Shown here one piece after another: positions 1 through 13,972 of a stretch of 64,000 nucleotides of DNA. The translations under genes and the position numbers were made by a program. Numbering within the stretch: the first letter of the stretch is position 1; each line of letters starts with the position of its first letter. The stretch comes from Odobenus rosmarus divergens (lineage: Eukaryota > Chordata > Mammalia > Carnivora > Odobenidae). The notes under the pieces are model-generated. The model was not told the DNA's origin and did no database searches. It saw only the letters and a list, made by a program, of their open reading frames with translations. Location: NCBI RefSeq assembly GCF_000321225.1, contig NW_004450460.1, positions 2,112,222-2,176,221 of the forward strand. Reading direction: 5' to 3'.

Positions 1-492
1 AATATCTGGCTAATTTGTCCTATAGCCCCTACATTTTCCAAGTGTGTGCCCGTGTGTGGGGACATAGAATGTTCCAGCTGAAAGGGGCCTTGGGCGCCTT
101 CTGTTTGCACTCCCTCCCCATTATACTGGTGAGGAGCCTGAGGCCCAAGGGTGCAAAGAAGCTTCCATGGTTCTTCTGTGCATCAGAGGCACAGCCCGTG
201 TGAACCCAGGACACTGACTCCCGCACCATTTCCAAGCAACGGGCAAGGCAAGAGTCCCTCTGGGATCATCCCGCTAATTAAAAATCTCTTGCCTCTGGCC
301 TGCCCTTCTCCCCCACCAATATGGAGCCTTGAAGTCCTCCATCCCATGGGGTTGGACATTCTCCGTGTCTCTGGAAGGGCCCGGCCCGCATGCAGCGGGA
401 GACACTTGGGAAGGCGCCAAGCGTCTGAAAGTGCTGGGCACGGGATGACGGTCACAGGGGGCCACTCACACCTCCTCCATTCTCCACCGCAG
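1..492 (+). other. KCNQ1: KCNQ1 intron upstream of exon 12 (3' end only)
   Basis: This is the end of the intron before exon 12, finishing with the acceptor at 491-492. It is moderately GC-rich and I recognise no repeat or other gene in it. In human this intron contains the KvDMR imprinting centre and the KCNQ1OT1 promoter. Only the last 492 bases are here, so that element is not expected in the window. Confidence 0.75.
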
Positions 493-568
493 GCTGCGGG
501 AGCACCACCGGGCCACCATCAAGGTCATTCGGCGCATGCAGTACTTTGTAGCCAAGAAGAAATTCCAG
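493..568 (+). CDS. KCNQ1: KCNQ1 exon (human exon 12): calmodulin-binding helix B segment
   Basis: Internal coding exon of the Kv7.1 voltage-gated potassium channel alpha subunit, which carries cardiac IKs with KCNE1. The 76-bp exon follows a CCACCGCAG acceptor (AG at 491-492) and ends in a GTGAG donor (569). Its first base is the third base of a split Gln codon (CA|G); the rest translates as 25 residues beginning [14 protein letters not shown] and ending FVAKKKFQ. This matches human KCNQ1 residues about 506-530 with no substitution that I can see. The segment is the basic, amphipathic calmodulin-binding helix B of the cytoplasmic C-terminus, where human long-QT variants such as R518X and A525T fall (family knowledge). 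The 76-bp length equals the human exon. In-frame translation continues into the intron as a shadow ORF from the internal Met at 536. Other KCNQ paralogues differ in this stretch, so the assignment is firm. Confidence 0.97.
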
Positions 569-3560
569 GTGAGTCCTACACTAAGCCCTTCTGCCCTGGG
601 CCAGGTGCGAGAGCTCCTCTCCCACCCATGGCAAAGCCTACAAGGCCTCCATACCTTGCCACACCCTAGACCTGACCCTTCACTCACCAAATACCCTGAA
701 ACGACTTCATTGTTTGTCTCTAAGACAGCACGCCCCTGGAAGGACCCTGCCCCGAGGTCCAGCCTAAAGCTGCATGCACGCAGAGCCTCAGGGACTCAGC
801 CTTCTCTCCCCTAATTGACTGGCAGATGATTCGGGAGTGACAAAGAGGGCACCAAGCCTGCCCCACATCACCTGGGCAGAAAGTGGGGTCCCCTCGACTC
901 CAGAGCCCTGTCCCCTGGAGTCAATGCTCTTGGCGCTGTTCTCCCCCCACACCCAATGGGAGTCAGGAGAACAGAAGGGTAGCCTGGCCCTGCCTGTGCC
1001 CCAGGGGGTGGCCCCCCCTTTACAGGGAGAGGGAAGGGCTCCTCCATTGGTGGGGCTGGAGCCAGAGGGTTGCCCTTCCCCATCCCCTTCCCTCTAGGGC
1101 CGGGTCTTCTGCAGCCGCCCCTTGGAGCCCTTGGAGCCAAAGGGCCCCAGAGAAAGCCAGCTGGTAGCAGGCTCAGCTCCTTCCTTCTGCTGTGGGGACA
1201 GTCCTTGGTCTGAGGAGGTCCCTGGCTCAGCCTTCACTCTGAGAGCATGTGGAATTCAGAAATGGGGACCCTCAGGGGTGTCCATTCTCCTTCCAGAAGG
1301 CCTGGCCACCGTGCTCCTCCCTCTGACAAGCGCCGTGTGCAGCCCTCGGGGCTCAGCAGCTGGCCACCGTCTCAGGGGTGGCTCGCACACACAGTCCCTC
1401 GGTGGTACTCTGCTGCCCGCCTGCCTGATGCCTCCGGGCAGGGAGGCCATTCACTGCCAAACTGGGACAAATTGTGCCGAGGGTCCCACCAGGGCCTGGG
1501 ACTTCTCATTGCCCAAACACATGAGGCACGGTAAATGCCATTCTTGGCTGGCACCCGGAGGTCCCCCTGATGGTATCCTGGGGAAGACGTGATGGCCCCA
1601 GAGATCTAGAGTATCTGAAGTCCATGGCCTGCCTTCCCAGAGGCAGAGGGGCAGCTTGGAAGGGCAGGGAGCTGAAGGGGCACTGGAAGAGGAGGGGCCC
1701 ACCTCCTGGCAGCACCAGCACCTTCCTGGTGGGGAAGGGGCTGCAAGAAGCCCCTGCAGGGGTCCACTCTGGGCAGCATGGGGGAGGCCCTGGGAAGGGC
1801 CAGGATGTAGTACCCTCACTGGCCAGCAGCCTAGCAGTGACAACTAAAACCCCAGACATCAACCTGGTAGAGCAGGGGGAGGGATTCAGGAGGGGGGGTC
1901 AGTGTGGAACCTTCTAGAATGGGGATGGCCCCCACCCGAGAAGCCTGGCCACTGAGGCTCCAGAGCAGGGCCCTGCAAGGCAGCCTAGAACCCACTGCCC
2001 GAGGCGCAACGGGAACTGGGGGGCTGTGCCAGGGTGGGCAGTGGGCTTGCCGGGTTTAGGGGCACCCAGCACAGTAGGCAGAAACTTGAGGCTTCTGGCA
2101 GGCCCAGTTCAGGGGTCACGTGGGCAGCTTCCAGCTCAGGACAGAGTTTGTCCTTGGCAGATGGGTACCCACCATGGCTGGAGCTGACTTGGGGAGCACC
2201 CTGTCCCCGAAATGCAGGCAAGAAAACTGCCCGTGGGCATCAGCAGGGGCCCCGTACTTCCTTCCAGGCTGGGAGTTCCCTTTCCTGCTGCCGGACACAG
2301 GCCAGGGCCCTGCAAGTGGTCCCCCAGAGGCAGGCTGGGCAACCCTACCTTCCCTGCTTTCTGCCCCACCCTGTGCCCAGGACCCTTGGGGCCCCTGAAA
2401 AAAGCAGGTGGGGCCCTTTGAATGGAGACGCTCCTGAGAGCCTCCCCGTTTGCCCTGGTGGGGTACAGAGGCTCTCGAGCAAAGCGGGGGCCTGGGGCGG
2501 CCTCAGCCTCACCAGCTGGCCCTTGTTGCCACAGGGAGGAGGGACCCACGGGGGGAGCGGCTGTGGCGGGGGGCGCCTGGCAGTGAAGAGCTCTGCGGGC
2601 TGCAGGGCAGCCTCCACCCCAGGCCCAGCTGTCAGGGATGTCTTCCCTTCCCCCATAGCAGCCTGTTTGTCTGTCTGCATGCACCCCGCCCCCGCCCCGG
2701 GCCTCAGGGGCTGCAGACGTGGCGGGTGGCCCTCCGCCCCCCCCCCCGCCCCCCTGCCTCACTGCCTGGCCGATAAGTGCCCGGCGGGCCGCCCCTGTGT
2801 CTGGCCGGAGGAGCCAGAGGCTCTTAGCCCTTCGAGTTTGCCTTGAACTCCCATGTCCACCGTCGGTCCCTCTGGACAGCCCTGCATTATCTCGGCTCAT
2901 CTCAGGCTCCTGCTGCTGCCGCCAGAGGAAATGAGCTCTGGAGAGAACGAGCGGAGATGGTTTCTCCAGCGGGGCCCCAGGCCGCCCCTGACAGAGGCCT
3001 CCAGGAGTGCGGACCAGACCCGGGGGGACTAGCGGCTCCAAGATAAGTCTCAGGGCGCCTGGGGCCCCGCCGGGACATGGGTCCTGGGGGTCAGCCAGGC
3101 GGCACTGACCCTTCTGTGGCCTGGGATCTGAGCCCCCCTGCCCCCCAGAGCCGAGTCCAGCTGCCAACCCTCTCCTGCGGACACACCCTCGGGCACGTGC
3201 TCATACTCTCCCCCTGTCTCTCTCACACTCTCTCTCAGGCCTTCCCAGAGACACACATGTGCACCCACACAAGCTCCTGACACACTCAGGTGCCCACATT
3301 CACCTACAGGCAATGGCCCATGCTCTCCAGCCTGTCTGGGAGCCCAGCCCAGCGCTGTGCTCCACCCCGCCCCAGGCCAGGCCCGCACCCCCAGAGCTCT
3401 GAACGCAGCCCGCGCCCTGGCCCAGACCTCACTGGCGTGCCTGCAAGAGCCTCAGGCCTCACAGAGCCCTGTGGCCCTCGGGAGGCTGACTGCCAGGACC
3501 CAGGGCCACCTTCTGTGTGCGCACTGAGGAGGAGCACAGACTCTTACAAAGGGAGGGGTG

Positions 3561-3660
3561 GGGCTCAGCACCCCATCTTACAGAAGGGAGGGCCGGGGCT
3601 CAGCACCCCATCTTACAGAAGGGAGGGGGGCTCAGCACCCCATCTTACAGAAGGAAAAAC
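3561..3660. repeat. Minisatellite, three copies, about 32-35 bp unit
   Basis: The unit begins GGGCTCAGCACCCCATCTTA and continues CAGAAGGGAGGG. Copies start at 3561, 3596 and 3628, so the spacing is 35 then 32 bp. The copies are near identical, differing mainly in the G-run between units, which suggests recent expansion or homogenisation. Confidence 0.9.
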
Positions 3661-4688
3661 TAAGATCTGGGGTCATTATCGTTAGCCTGTACCTAAGTGT
3701 TGCTCTTATGACTGTCATTCAGCTGAGCGGGGAGGGGGGGGGGGGGGCAGAGGGTCCGCCTAGAATCCTCTCCCATGCCTGCCCCTATGATCTCATGACA
3801 GCCCTGGATGTAGCCCACAAGATGATGCAGGTGGTTCTGGAGCCCAGCATGGGCCCCAAGGGTGGCAAGTCCTATCAGGGACACAGCTGTGCTTTGGGGA
3901 AGATCAGGTCAATCCCAGCCCTCCCCCACCAACCTCAGGGGCCTGATTTGGGGCCCAGAGAGGGGTTGTGTGTTGCCTGTGAGGGCCGAGGGCCCCACCT
4001 GGTAGGTCATGTGGGAGGACAGGGACCCCCTGGACTTCTGGGTTCCAGGCCCTGGGAGGAAGAAGGCCTCTGCCTTGGAATTCTGAGTCCAGAATCCTAG
4101 CAGGGCCACCGCCAGAACACTGCCGAGCTGCCCATGTGGATGGCAGAGCCCCTGGGCACATCAGAAGTGCAACCCAGGACCTGAAGAAGGTGTCCTCCGG
4201 GGTAGCCCATGTTTCTGGGAAAGCAGGGCTGGCCATGCCATCAGATTAGGGGAGCCCCAGTCTCAGGGGGAGGGGGGCACCGCAAGAAGGGGTAGGTCTC
4301 TGCTGGGCAGGGAGGACATGTCCCCAGGGTCCCCCGGGGAGGAGACCCGGCCCAGACCCTCAGTGGGTCTCTGAATCTCGTTCCTCGTGGCCTCTGCCCC
4401 GGGCCAGCCTCCTCCACCAAGCTATCTGGCTTGCCTCCGGGGCTTTGCCCTCCCCAGCAAGAGGCAGTAACCCCAGGCTCATGGTTAATGTGGACTCCAG
4501 TGCTGATGAGCCCCTGGGCCCCACCCGACCAGGCGTCCCCGTGGCCCCTTGGATGGAGGGGTTGTGTTCCCACGCACCAGTGCCTGGCTTGTGTGGGTGA
4601 AGGGCCTTCTGGGCCATCAACCCCCCCACTCAGCCGGCCTGCCGCTACCTGGGGGAGACCCTCTGCCCACGGGCTCCTGGGAACGGGG

Positions 4689-6314
<1,626 letters not shown>

Positions 6315-6361
6315 GCTGGACCAGTCTATCGGGAAGCCCTCCCTCTTCATCTCCGTCTCAG
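6315..6361 (+). CDS. KCNQ1: KCNQ1 exon (human exon 14): helix C-D linker microexon
   Basis: A 47-bp exon with acceptor CCTCCCAG (AG at 6313-6314) and donor GTGGGT at 6362. The first base completes the split Arg codon (AG|G); the next 15 codons read LDQSIGKPSLFISVS, and one base (G) is left for the next exon. This matches human residues 563-577, the linker between helix C and helix D. No other gene family I know contains this peptide. The upstream polypyrimidine tract is a simple TCCC-type repeat (about 6294-6312), which is noted as a finding. Exon length and phases agree with human KCNQ1. Confidence 0.95.
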
Positions 6362-7768
<1,407 letters not shown>

Positions 7769-8342
7769 TGAGCTGGGGTTCATGTCCACTCCCCCACACG
7801 AAGCGGGCATCAGTCCCCTGGGACCTGGTTTGTAGGACCTCTGGCATGCGGCATCCTTACTGACAAGTGGGGCCAGGTGCCCCCAGGCCCCTCTCGGGAG
7901 TAGCTGAGGCCGCCCAGGGCACGATGGGGTGGGCAGTGCCGTCTACACCGCCGCCGTGTGGGCTCAGAGAGGTCAGAGGTGCTGAGAGTAGCACAGGGTG
8001 CGTCGGGGTGCGTCGGCGGGGAGCTGGGGCTGCGGGCTCAAGGACCCTCCACGGTAGGGTGCAGACCGTGCTGGGAGGGGTTCCGTGCTGGCCAAGGCCC
8101 CGCTCGGTATCCAGGTGGGACGCGGGGCCTGTGGGTCTTCCTCTGCCGTGAAGCCCATGCTCCCTCTGCTCAAGCACGGGCCCCTCAGCGGGCACCTCGG
8201 CCACCGGGATGCCTCCATGTCTCCGGCAGGCTTGTGGGCCTCTCAGCGTGGGAGCCTCCTCCCGGGGTGTCCTGGGGGGCCGAGGGAGCCTTTCTCAGGC
8301 TCAGGCCCACTCTGTGAAGTGTCCGTGGTTTGGAGGGGGCCG

Positions 8343-8461
8343 TTATCTTGCCCGACAGCTCGTCGGTCTACACGGGCTTTATCTGAAAGTAGCTGGGAGA
8401 CTAAAAATAGAGGGATTTTGTTGGGCAGGGCCTGTGTCTGCTGCTCGGTTTCCTTGGCAAC
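8343..8461. promoter_or_regulatory. Candidate muscle/heart-type enhancer: two GATA sites, MEF2 site, RFX X-box
   Basis: Within 120 bp, about 0.75 kb after exon 15, there are two TTATCT (AGATAA reverse) GATA sites at 8343-8348 and 8379-8384, a perfect MEF2 consensus CTAAAAATAG at 8401-8410, and GTTTCCTTGGCAAC, an RFX-type X-box inverted repeat, at 8448-8461. GATA plus MEF2 is a common cardiac enhancer grammar, and KCNQ1 is a cardiac gene. The sites are seen in the sequence; enhancer activity is inference. Confidence 0.45.
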
Positions 8462-9368
8462 CCCGGGCTCTGGCCCACTTCCATCCCCGCTGAAGCTGGG
8501 CAGGCAGGGCAGGGGCACAGCTCCCTGTCCCCACCCCACCCCGGGCCCCGGCCTGCAGCATCACCCCCTCCCCACCTGCATCATCTGCCCTGACCTTTGC
8601 TGGCCGTGGGGCCATGACGCCGGATGGACCCAGATAGAGAGAGGGAGAACCACTATCCAGGTGCCCACAGGGGCCCTCACTTTGGGCCTAGCCAGCTGAG
8701 ACTGTGTGACCCCCAACATGTGGCCTGCTAGGGGGCCTGGCCCCCCGGGCAGTGCAGGCCCCAGCCAGGCAGGTACCTGGCCTGCTCTCAGGCAGATGGC
8801 CCAGTGGCAGATGGCCCTATCCGGCAGGATGTGAGCAGGAGAGGTCACATCAGCAGGCGACAGGTATCAGAGGCCTGGGGATCCTCCACTGAACAAGGGT
8901 ATCCTCAGCACGCGCTCTTCTCGGGGCCAGGGGCTGGGGGCTGGCATAACCCGCTAGGAACTGCTGGTGGCCCACCCCAGTACAGCAGGCCAGGCACCCT
9001 GTGGGGGGGCTTCTAGACATCAGAGGAAGCCGAGGTAGAGCAGGGAATAGACCCAGGCCCCTCTGTCCAACCTCCTCACCCAGCCCTGGCACCCTGGCCA
9101 AGGAGCTTTCGCTGACTGGCCCCCACTGCTGACGGGACTCATGGCGGCCCCTGTGTACACAGGCCTCCCTGCCCCAGCAGCCCTGGGAGTGTCCCCTGCT
9201 GCACCAGCTTCTAGATGCGGTCACCTCTCCTTGACCTCCTGCCCTGCTGTTCTAGAGCTTTCTTATGCTCCGCCCACTGCTTCTCAGGGCGGGCCACCCC
9301 TTGAAGCTCAGACTAGAGCCTGGTGTCCTCTGGGGGTGACCGTGGGTAGGGGATAGGGTCTCCTGGAG

Positions 9369-9384
9369 CAGCGCCCCCTCTTGA
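9369..9384 (-). promoter_or_regulatory. CTCF-like motif
   Basis: CAGCGCCCCCTCTTGA; read on the minus strand it is TCAAGAGGGGGCGCTG, close to the CTCF core (CCANNAGGGGGCGC). A single motif match in GC-rich DNA is weak evidence of binding. Confidence 0.35.
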
Positions 9385-9481
9385 GGCTAGAGGAACAGAC
9401 ATCCAGCCGCCTGCCCGGGTCTGACCCCCAGGATGGCCTGGTTGGCCACGGTCAGTGTGGGGCCTGCACCGGCCTCCGGGG

Positions 9482-9560
9482 TAGGGAATTACGTACAGCC
9501 CTCATTTCTTCAGATCTGAACAACAAAGGGAAGTATTTTCCGGAGTCCCTGATCCCTGGG
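9482..9560. other. Short AT-richer island with a SOX-like site
   Basis: Contains TACGTA, AACAAAGG (about 9522-9529, SOX-like) and a purine-rich GGGAAGTATTTTCCGG stretch in otherwise GC-rich intron. It may be a small conserved element; there is no direct evidence. Confidence 0.25.
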
Positions 9561-9933
9561 GGCAAGGTTTGGGAACAAAGCCCCCGGTGGCCTCGGCCCC
9601 CAGGAGAGGGGTGACCGCTGGGCCGTGAGGACTCTGGGACATCCACACGCACGGTGACCGGGGAGACTGGGGTTGTGCCGTCTCCGTCCTCTTCTGCTGT
9701 GAGGAACCGGCTCGGTCTGAGAGCCGGACCCACCTGCTTGCGGTCTCCCAGGTGGTGCCCAAGCCCGTGCTCTGTGCCAGATCGCAGCCCCCACGGTCCC
9801 TCGAGGGGCTGGCAGGGATGGGCTCAGCCTGCCCCGGCCCTCCTCCGCTGCTGGCCCGGGCCTCCTCAGCGACAGACCCTGGGAAAGGGCCTCGCCAGGT
9901 CCAGAGGGCACGGTGGCACGTCCCGGGCCCGTG

Positions 9934-9973
9934 TTATCACAGTTATCACCAGGGCCATCGGGACCATAAACAA
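9934..9973. promoter_or_regulatory. GATA doublet with adjacent FOX-like site
   Basis: TTATCACAGTTATCAC (9934-9949) is a direct doublet of GTGATAA-type GATA sites, followed by ATAAACAA (9966-9973), a FOX-type core, and a TGACTGAG AP-1-like sequence some 20 bp further on. Motif evidence only. Confidence 0.3.
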
Positions 9974-10824
9974 CCCCCGAGCAATCCTGCTGACTGAGGG
10001 AAGCCGGAGGCAGGAAATCCAGCCGCCCCCGGCCCTCCGGGGCCCAGCAGGTCTGCAGCAGTGCCAGCCGGCCAGAGTCCCCGGGCCGTCCCCGACCCCG
10101 CAGGGCTGGCTGCGGGCGGGACAGGAGACCGGCCCTCACACTGGGAGGCAGGGCTCTGGCCCAGCTATGATGGAGCTCCCATCCCAGGCACGCTCACTCA
10201 GCTGCAGGACACGGGCTTGGAGAAGGGGGGGAAGGACATTTGGGGAGCACAGCCGCTGGTCCCCATTCTCGGGAGCAGATCAGTTCTGAGAGCAGGGGGC
10301 TGGGCTGTCCACTTGCAGGGAGCTACCAGGGAAAGCTAGCTCGGCTTGTCCAGTGGTGCCTCGGTTTCCCTGCAAGGAGCCCCCTTCCCTTATGTCCAGG
10401 CCAAGGGCCACAAGGGGGAGAAGGGTCCCAGGCACTTCCTGCTCGCGGGAGCCCTTGTCACAGCTCCTGCCTGCCAGAGGGCTTCCCCCCACCTCAGAGT
10501 GCCCCGCCCGCCTGTTCCTGGGGTGCCTAGCGCCCCTGTCCCTGGTCTGGCTCAGCCGGGCTGTGGAGGCCCGCCTCGCTCCAAGGCTGTGAAGAGCAAA
10601 ACTGGCATTCCCGCCCCACAGCCTCCCCCACACAGTTGGGAACCTGCTCCCCGTGTCTCAGGCCGGCTCCCCACCGGCCTCCCTTTAGCAGTGAAAGGAA
10701 AAGGCATGAGCAGCTCCTCGCCAGCTTCTGTTTAAAAATCACCAGAGCCTCCACGTGCTCCTTCCTGTTGTTCTCCTTCTGGGAAGGAAGGACCCTCATT
10801 TGCCCAAATAAATCCTTCCTTACG

Positions 10825-10910
10825 GGTGGGGAAACTGAGCCCCAGAGAGGTTGAGCAGTTGCCCAAGGTCACACAGCGGGTCCGGTGAAGAGCCGGTCCC
10901 GGTGGAGGCC
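10825..10910 (+). repeat. MIR SINE core
   Basis: Contains the classic MIR order: GGGGAAACTGAGCCCCAGAG, AGGTTGAGCAGTTGCCCAAG, then GTCACACAGCGGG. Ancient mammalian tRNA-derived SINE, fragment only. Confidence 0.85.
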
Positions 10911-11289
10911 ACAAATGGGTGGGGGAGCTGAGATGGAGAGACAGAGGAAGCCAGAAAGTGCTTCATAAACACGAAACCTTGAGGGGCCTGTTGGAAAAGA
11001 AGCCAGGTAGCAGTGTGGAGGGCCAAGCTGGGGAGCGGGGGTTGGGGAGCAGGCGGTAAGGCCCACGGGCTGCGCTGGCCAGAGCAGCGGCACAGATTAG
11101 GACAGAGTGGCCTGGCCAGGCCCTGGAACAGGAGTCCTGAGAACACCGGCCCCTGCCCAGCCCCCGGCCCCTCGAGGGCTGCTCGGGAGGCAGGCGTCCC
11201 CTTGGCTCTCTGGGGAGCCGTGGAGAAGACTGCTCCAACCTTCCGCCCCCGTGCGTATTCTTAGCTCAGTCCCCAGGACAGGCTGCAGG

Positions 11290-11405
11290 GCTGATTGAGC
11301 CCTGTTTATTTTGCAAGCTCAGCTCATACTGCTTTTGCTGATATGAGGAGCACAGTGGGCTGGGAGGATTTCTTTCTTCTCTGTTTTTGCCGGAAATGTT
11401 CATGG
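11290..11405. other. AT-richer island with FOX-like site and inverted CTCATA/TATGAG
   Basis: TGTTTATTT, then CTCATACTGC and TGATATGAG arranged as an imperfect inverted repeat, in GC-rich surroundings. It could be a conserved non-coding element; unproven. Confidence 0.25.
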
Positions 11406-11989
11406 CTTAGAGCCGGACACAGGGAAGGCCTGGGTTTGCAGGCCCCAGCTCAGAGGGCGTGGGTGGGAAGGGGCCCCCACCCCCACCATCTGCTTCCTCA
11501 GGCTCCTTCCACAGCCTCCTCTCCTAGAACCCTGGCCAGACACACCTTTCTCCTGGACCCAAATGCCCCCAGCCTGGGAGTACCCCTTCTCCACCAGCAC
11601 ACTGGCCCTGGACCCCTCTGCTGAGCACACGTTTGCCCTCCCCTTGGACCAGACAAGCCCAGTTACCCAGGACCTGCCGTCTGCCCCAGACACAGCTCCT
11701 CCTGCTCTGTCCTCAGCCCAGAGGGATTCCTCCATTCCCCCCGCCCACCGCCAGCTACCAGCTGGCCTGAGACCTTGTCATCCCAACAACCCCTCCCCGC
11801 TTACCCCCAAGAGCCACCTAGATGCCATTCACCCAGTTCTCCAGCCCCACGGCCTCCCTGCTGGGCCTAGGTGTTGGTCATCTGCCTCTGCAACCATTGT
11901 CCAGCCATCCATGTGGACTCCGGCCCCACCAGCCCTTCAAAGTATGCATTATTTCCTAGACACAGCTGAAATCTGCCTGCTAGTGTTTT

Positions 11990-13330
11990 CTTCAGGGTTT
12001 TTGCCTTGCCATCTATGTATGAGATATATACCTAACCTCATTCTCCCCTTCTGTACCATCTTCATCAGGATGTGGTGTCAAATGTACGTGAGGCTCACTG
12101 AATGAGTTGGGAAGTGTTCTCTCTTTTTCCACATTCTAGAATATTTTATATGGGATTCGGAATTTTTTTTTCCCCTTTGAATGTTTGGTGAAATTTAAAG
12201 GTAAAGCCATCCAGGCCTGGTGCTTTCTTTATGGGAAGACTTCACACTCTGAGTCAAAGACTTGGCGGTTATGGGATGGCAGGTTTTCTATCTCTTCTCG
12301 TGTCAGTTTTGTTCAGTTGTACATTCTAGAAATCTGTACATTTCCTCTCAGTTTTCCAATTTACTGCCATTATCATTTTAATGTCCGTATCATCAGTAGC
12401 TAAGCACCTTTTTTATTGCCAGTATTATTTATTTGTGCCTTCACTTTTTTCCCCCCCATTGGTCAAGTTTGCCAGCTATTTGCCAATTTTATTAATATTG
12501 TCAACAAACTTTTGACTTTATTGATCTTCACTCTTGTAAGTTTTGATTTTGTTTCATTGACCTCTCTTTGTTTTCTTCCTTCTAAATACTTGGCCTCTAT
12601 TGCTCTTTCTCTAACTTCTTAGGTTGGATAATTACTAATTTTCAGACTTTCTAGATTTCTAAGGTGTGATTTTAAGGCTGTACATTTTTGTCTAACTACC
12701 ACTTAAAGGTCATCCCCCAGTTTTGATATGTAGCATTTGAATCTAATGTCCATTCACGTGTACATCTTTCTCATCTCCGTGATGACCTCTTGTTTGCCCC
12801 GGCAGCTATTTACAATATGACTTCTGTCATCGTTAGGTTTGTGAGAGTTTTCTAATTGCTCGCTTGTCACAGAAAGTGATTGTGTGACACCAGTCCTTTG
12901 AAATACTGTGAAACATGTTTAATGGCACAATAAGTCATCCATTTTTGTAAATGGACCTTCTGTACTTGAATGCCATGTGTATTCTGACGCTGTTGGCTGC
13001 AAGGTTATATTTACATCCATTAGGACAAGCTGGCTAATTGTTTTCTTGAAATCTATATTCTGATTGGAATATTGTTATCTCCTTGATCCATCAATACTGA
13101 GAAATACCTCAAAATTCCAACTACTGTGGAGAATTTGTCTAATTTTCCTTATATTTCTGTTAGTTTTTGCATTATGTGTTTTTAAGATCTTATGGCTAGA
13201 TGCATATATTCAACTTTTTATATCATCGCTGCTGGATTCAGTGTTTTGTAATCACACAGCCTCCTCTTTATATCCAGCAGTGTTTTCTTTACCCTTAAAG
13301 TCTATTATCGTCTATTAATTTTGTTTGCAC
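11990..13330 (-). mobile_element. Antisense L1 ORF2 fragment
   Basis: Abrupt switch to AT-rich sequence. On the + strand it reads as reverse L1 ORF2: GAGTTGGGAAGTGTTCTCTC, a segment resembling AAAGCCATCCAGGCCTGGTG, then TTTGCCAATTTTATTAATAT. It is well diverged and full of stops, so it is a dead copy. Boundaries approximate. Confidence 0.75.
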
Positions 13331-13556
13331 ACCTTTTTTTAAAAGCTTTATTGAGGTATAATTTGCATGCCATAAAGTTCATGTGATGTAAATGTGCGAC
13401 AGATTTTAGTAAATTTCTAATTTGATGTGCAACTATCGTCAAACCTAAGTTTTAGAACATTTTCAACATCCCCCAAATTCTCTCAATTCCATTTGCAATC
13501 ATTGCCAGTTCCCACCCCTAGACATAGTCTTTCTGTCTTTGTATCCTTAAATTTCT

Positions 13557-13972
13557 TTTTTTTTTTTAGAGAGGGAGGGAGGGGGAGAGAGAGTGTGTGT
13601 GAAAGAGGGAGAGAGAGAGAGAATCTTTTTTTTTTTTTTGAAGATTTTATTTATTTGACAGAGACACACACAGCGAGAGAGGGAACACAAGCAGGGGGAG
13701 TGGGAGAGGGAGAAGCAGGCTTCTCGCTGAGCAGGGAGCCCGATGCGGGGCTCGATTCCGGGCTCGATCCCAGGACCCTGGGATCATGACCCGAGCCGAA
13801 GGCAGACGCTTAACGACTGAGCCACCCAGGTGCCCCCCGAGAGAGAGAATCTTAAGGAGACTCCTTGCCCAGCATGGAGCCTGACGTGGGGCTCCATCTC
13901 ACAACCCTGAGATCATGACCCAAGTTGAAACCGAGAGTTGGATGCTTAACTGACTGTGCCACCCAGGCACCC
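13557..13972 (-). mobile_element. Older CanSINE, split by a younger CanSINE
   Basis: A reverse-oriented carnivore tRNA-Lys SINE lies on both sides of the insertion at 13628-13853: a poly-T and GA-rich tail at 13557-13627, and the head at 13854-13972, ending in GTGCCACCCAGGCACCC. It is flanked by an exact 13-bp target duplication, TCCTTAAATTTCT, at 13544-13556 and 13973-13985. Confidence 0.9.
13628..13838 (-). mobile_element. Full-length young CanSINE (tRNA-Lys-derived, carnivore-specific)
   Basis: Starts with poly-T and GAAGATTTTATTTATTTGAC, passes through GAACACAAGCAGGGGGAGTG and GCAGGCTTCTCGCTGAGCAG, and ends GAGCCACCCAGGTGCC. It is flanked by an exact 15-bp target duplication GAGAGAGAGAATCTT (13613-13627 and 13839-13853). 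It has a small internal tandem duplication, GGGCTCGATTCC/GGGCTCGATCCC, around 13748-13771. The sequence looks like the bear/seal/mustelid type. Confidence 0.95.

Noticed and set aside
536..814. Open frame starting at the internal Met of exon 12
   Set aside because: It is exon 12 read through its donor into the intron, not a separate gene.
2136..3167. 343-codon minus-strand open frame in intron 12
   Set aside because: Stop-poor GC-rich sequence, Pro/Gly/Ala-rich translation, no domain, lies in a KCNQ1 intron.
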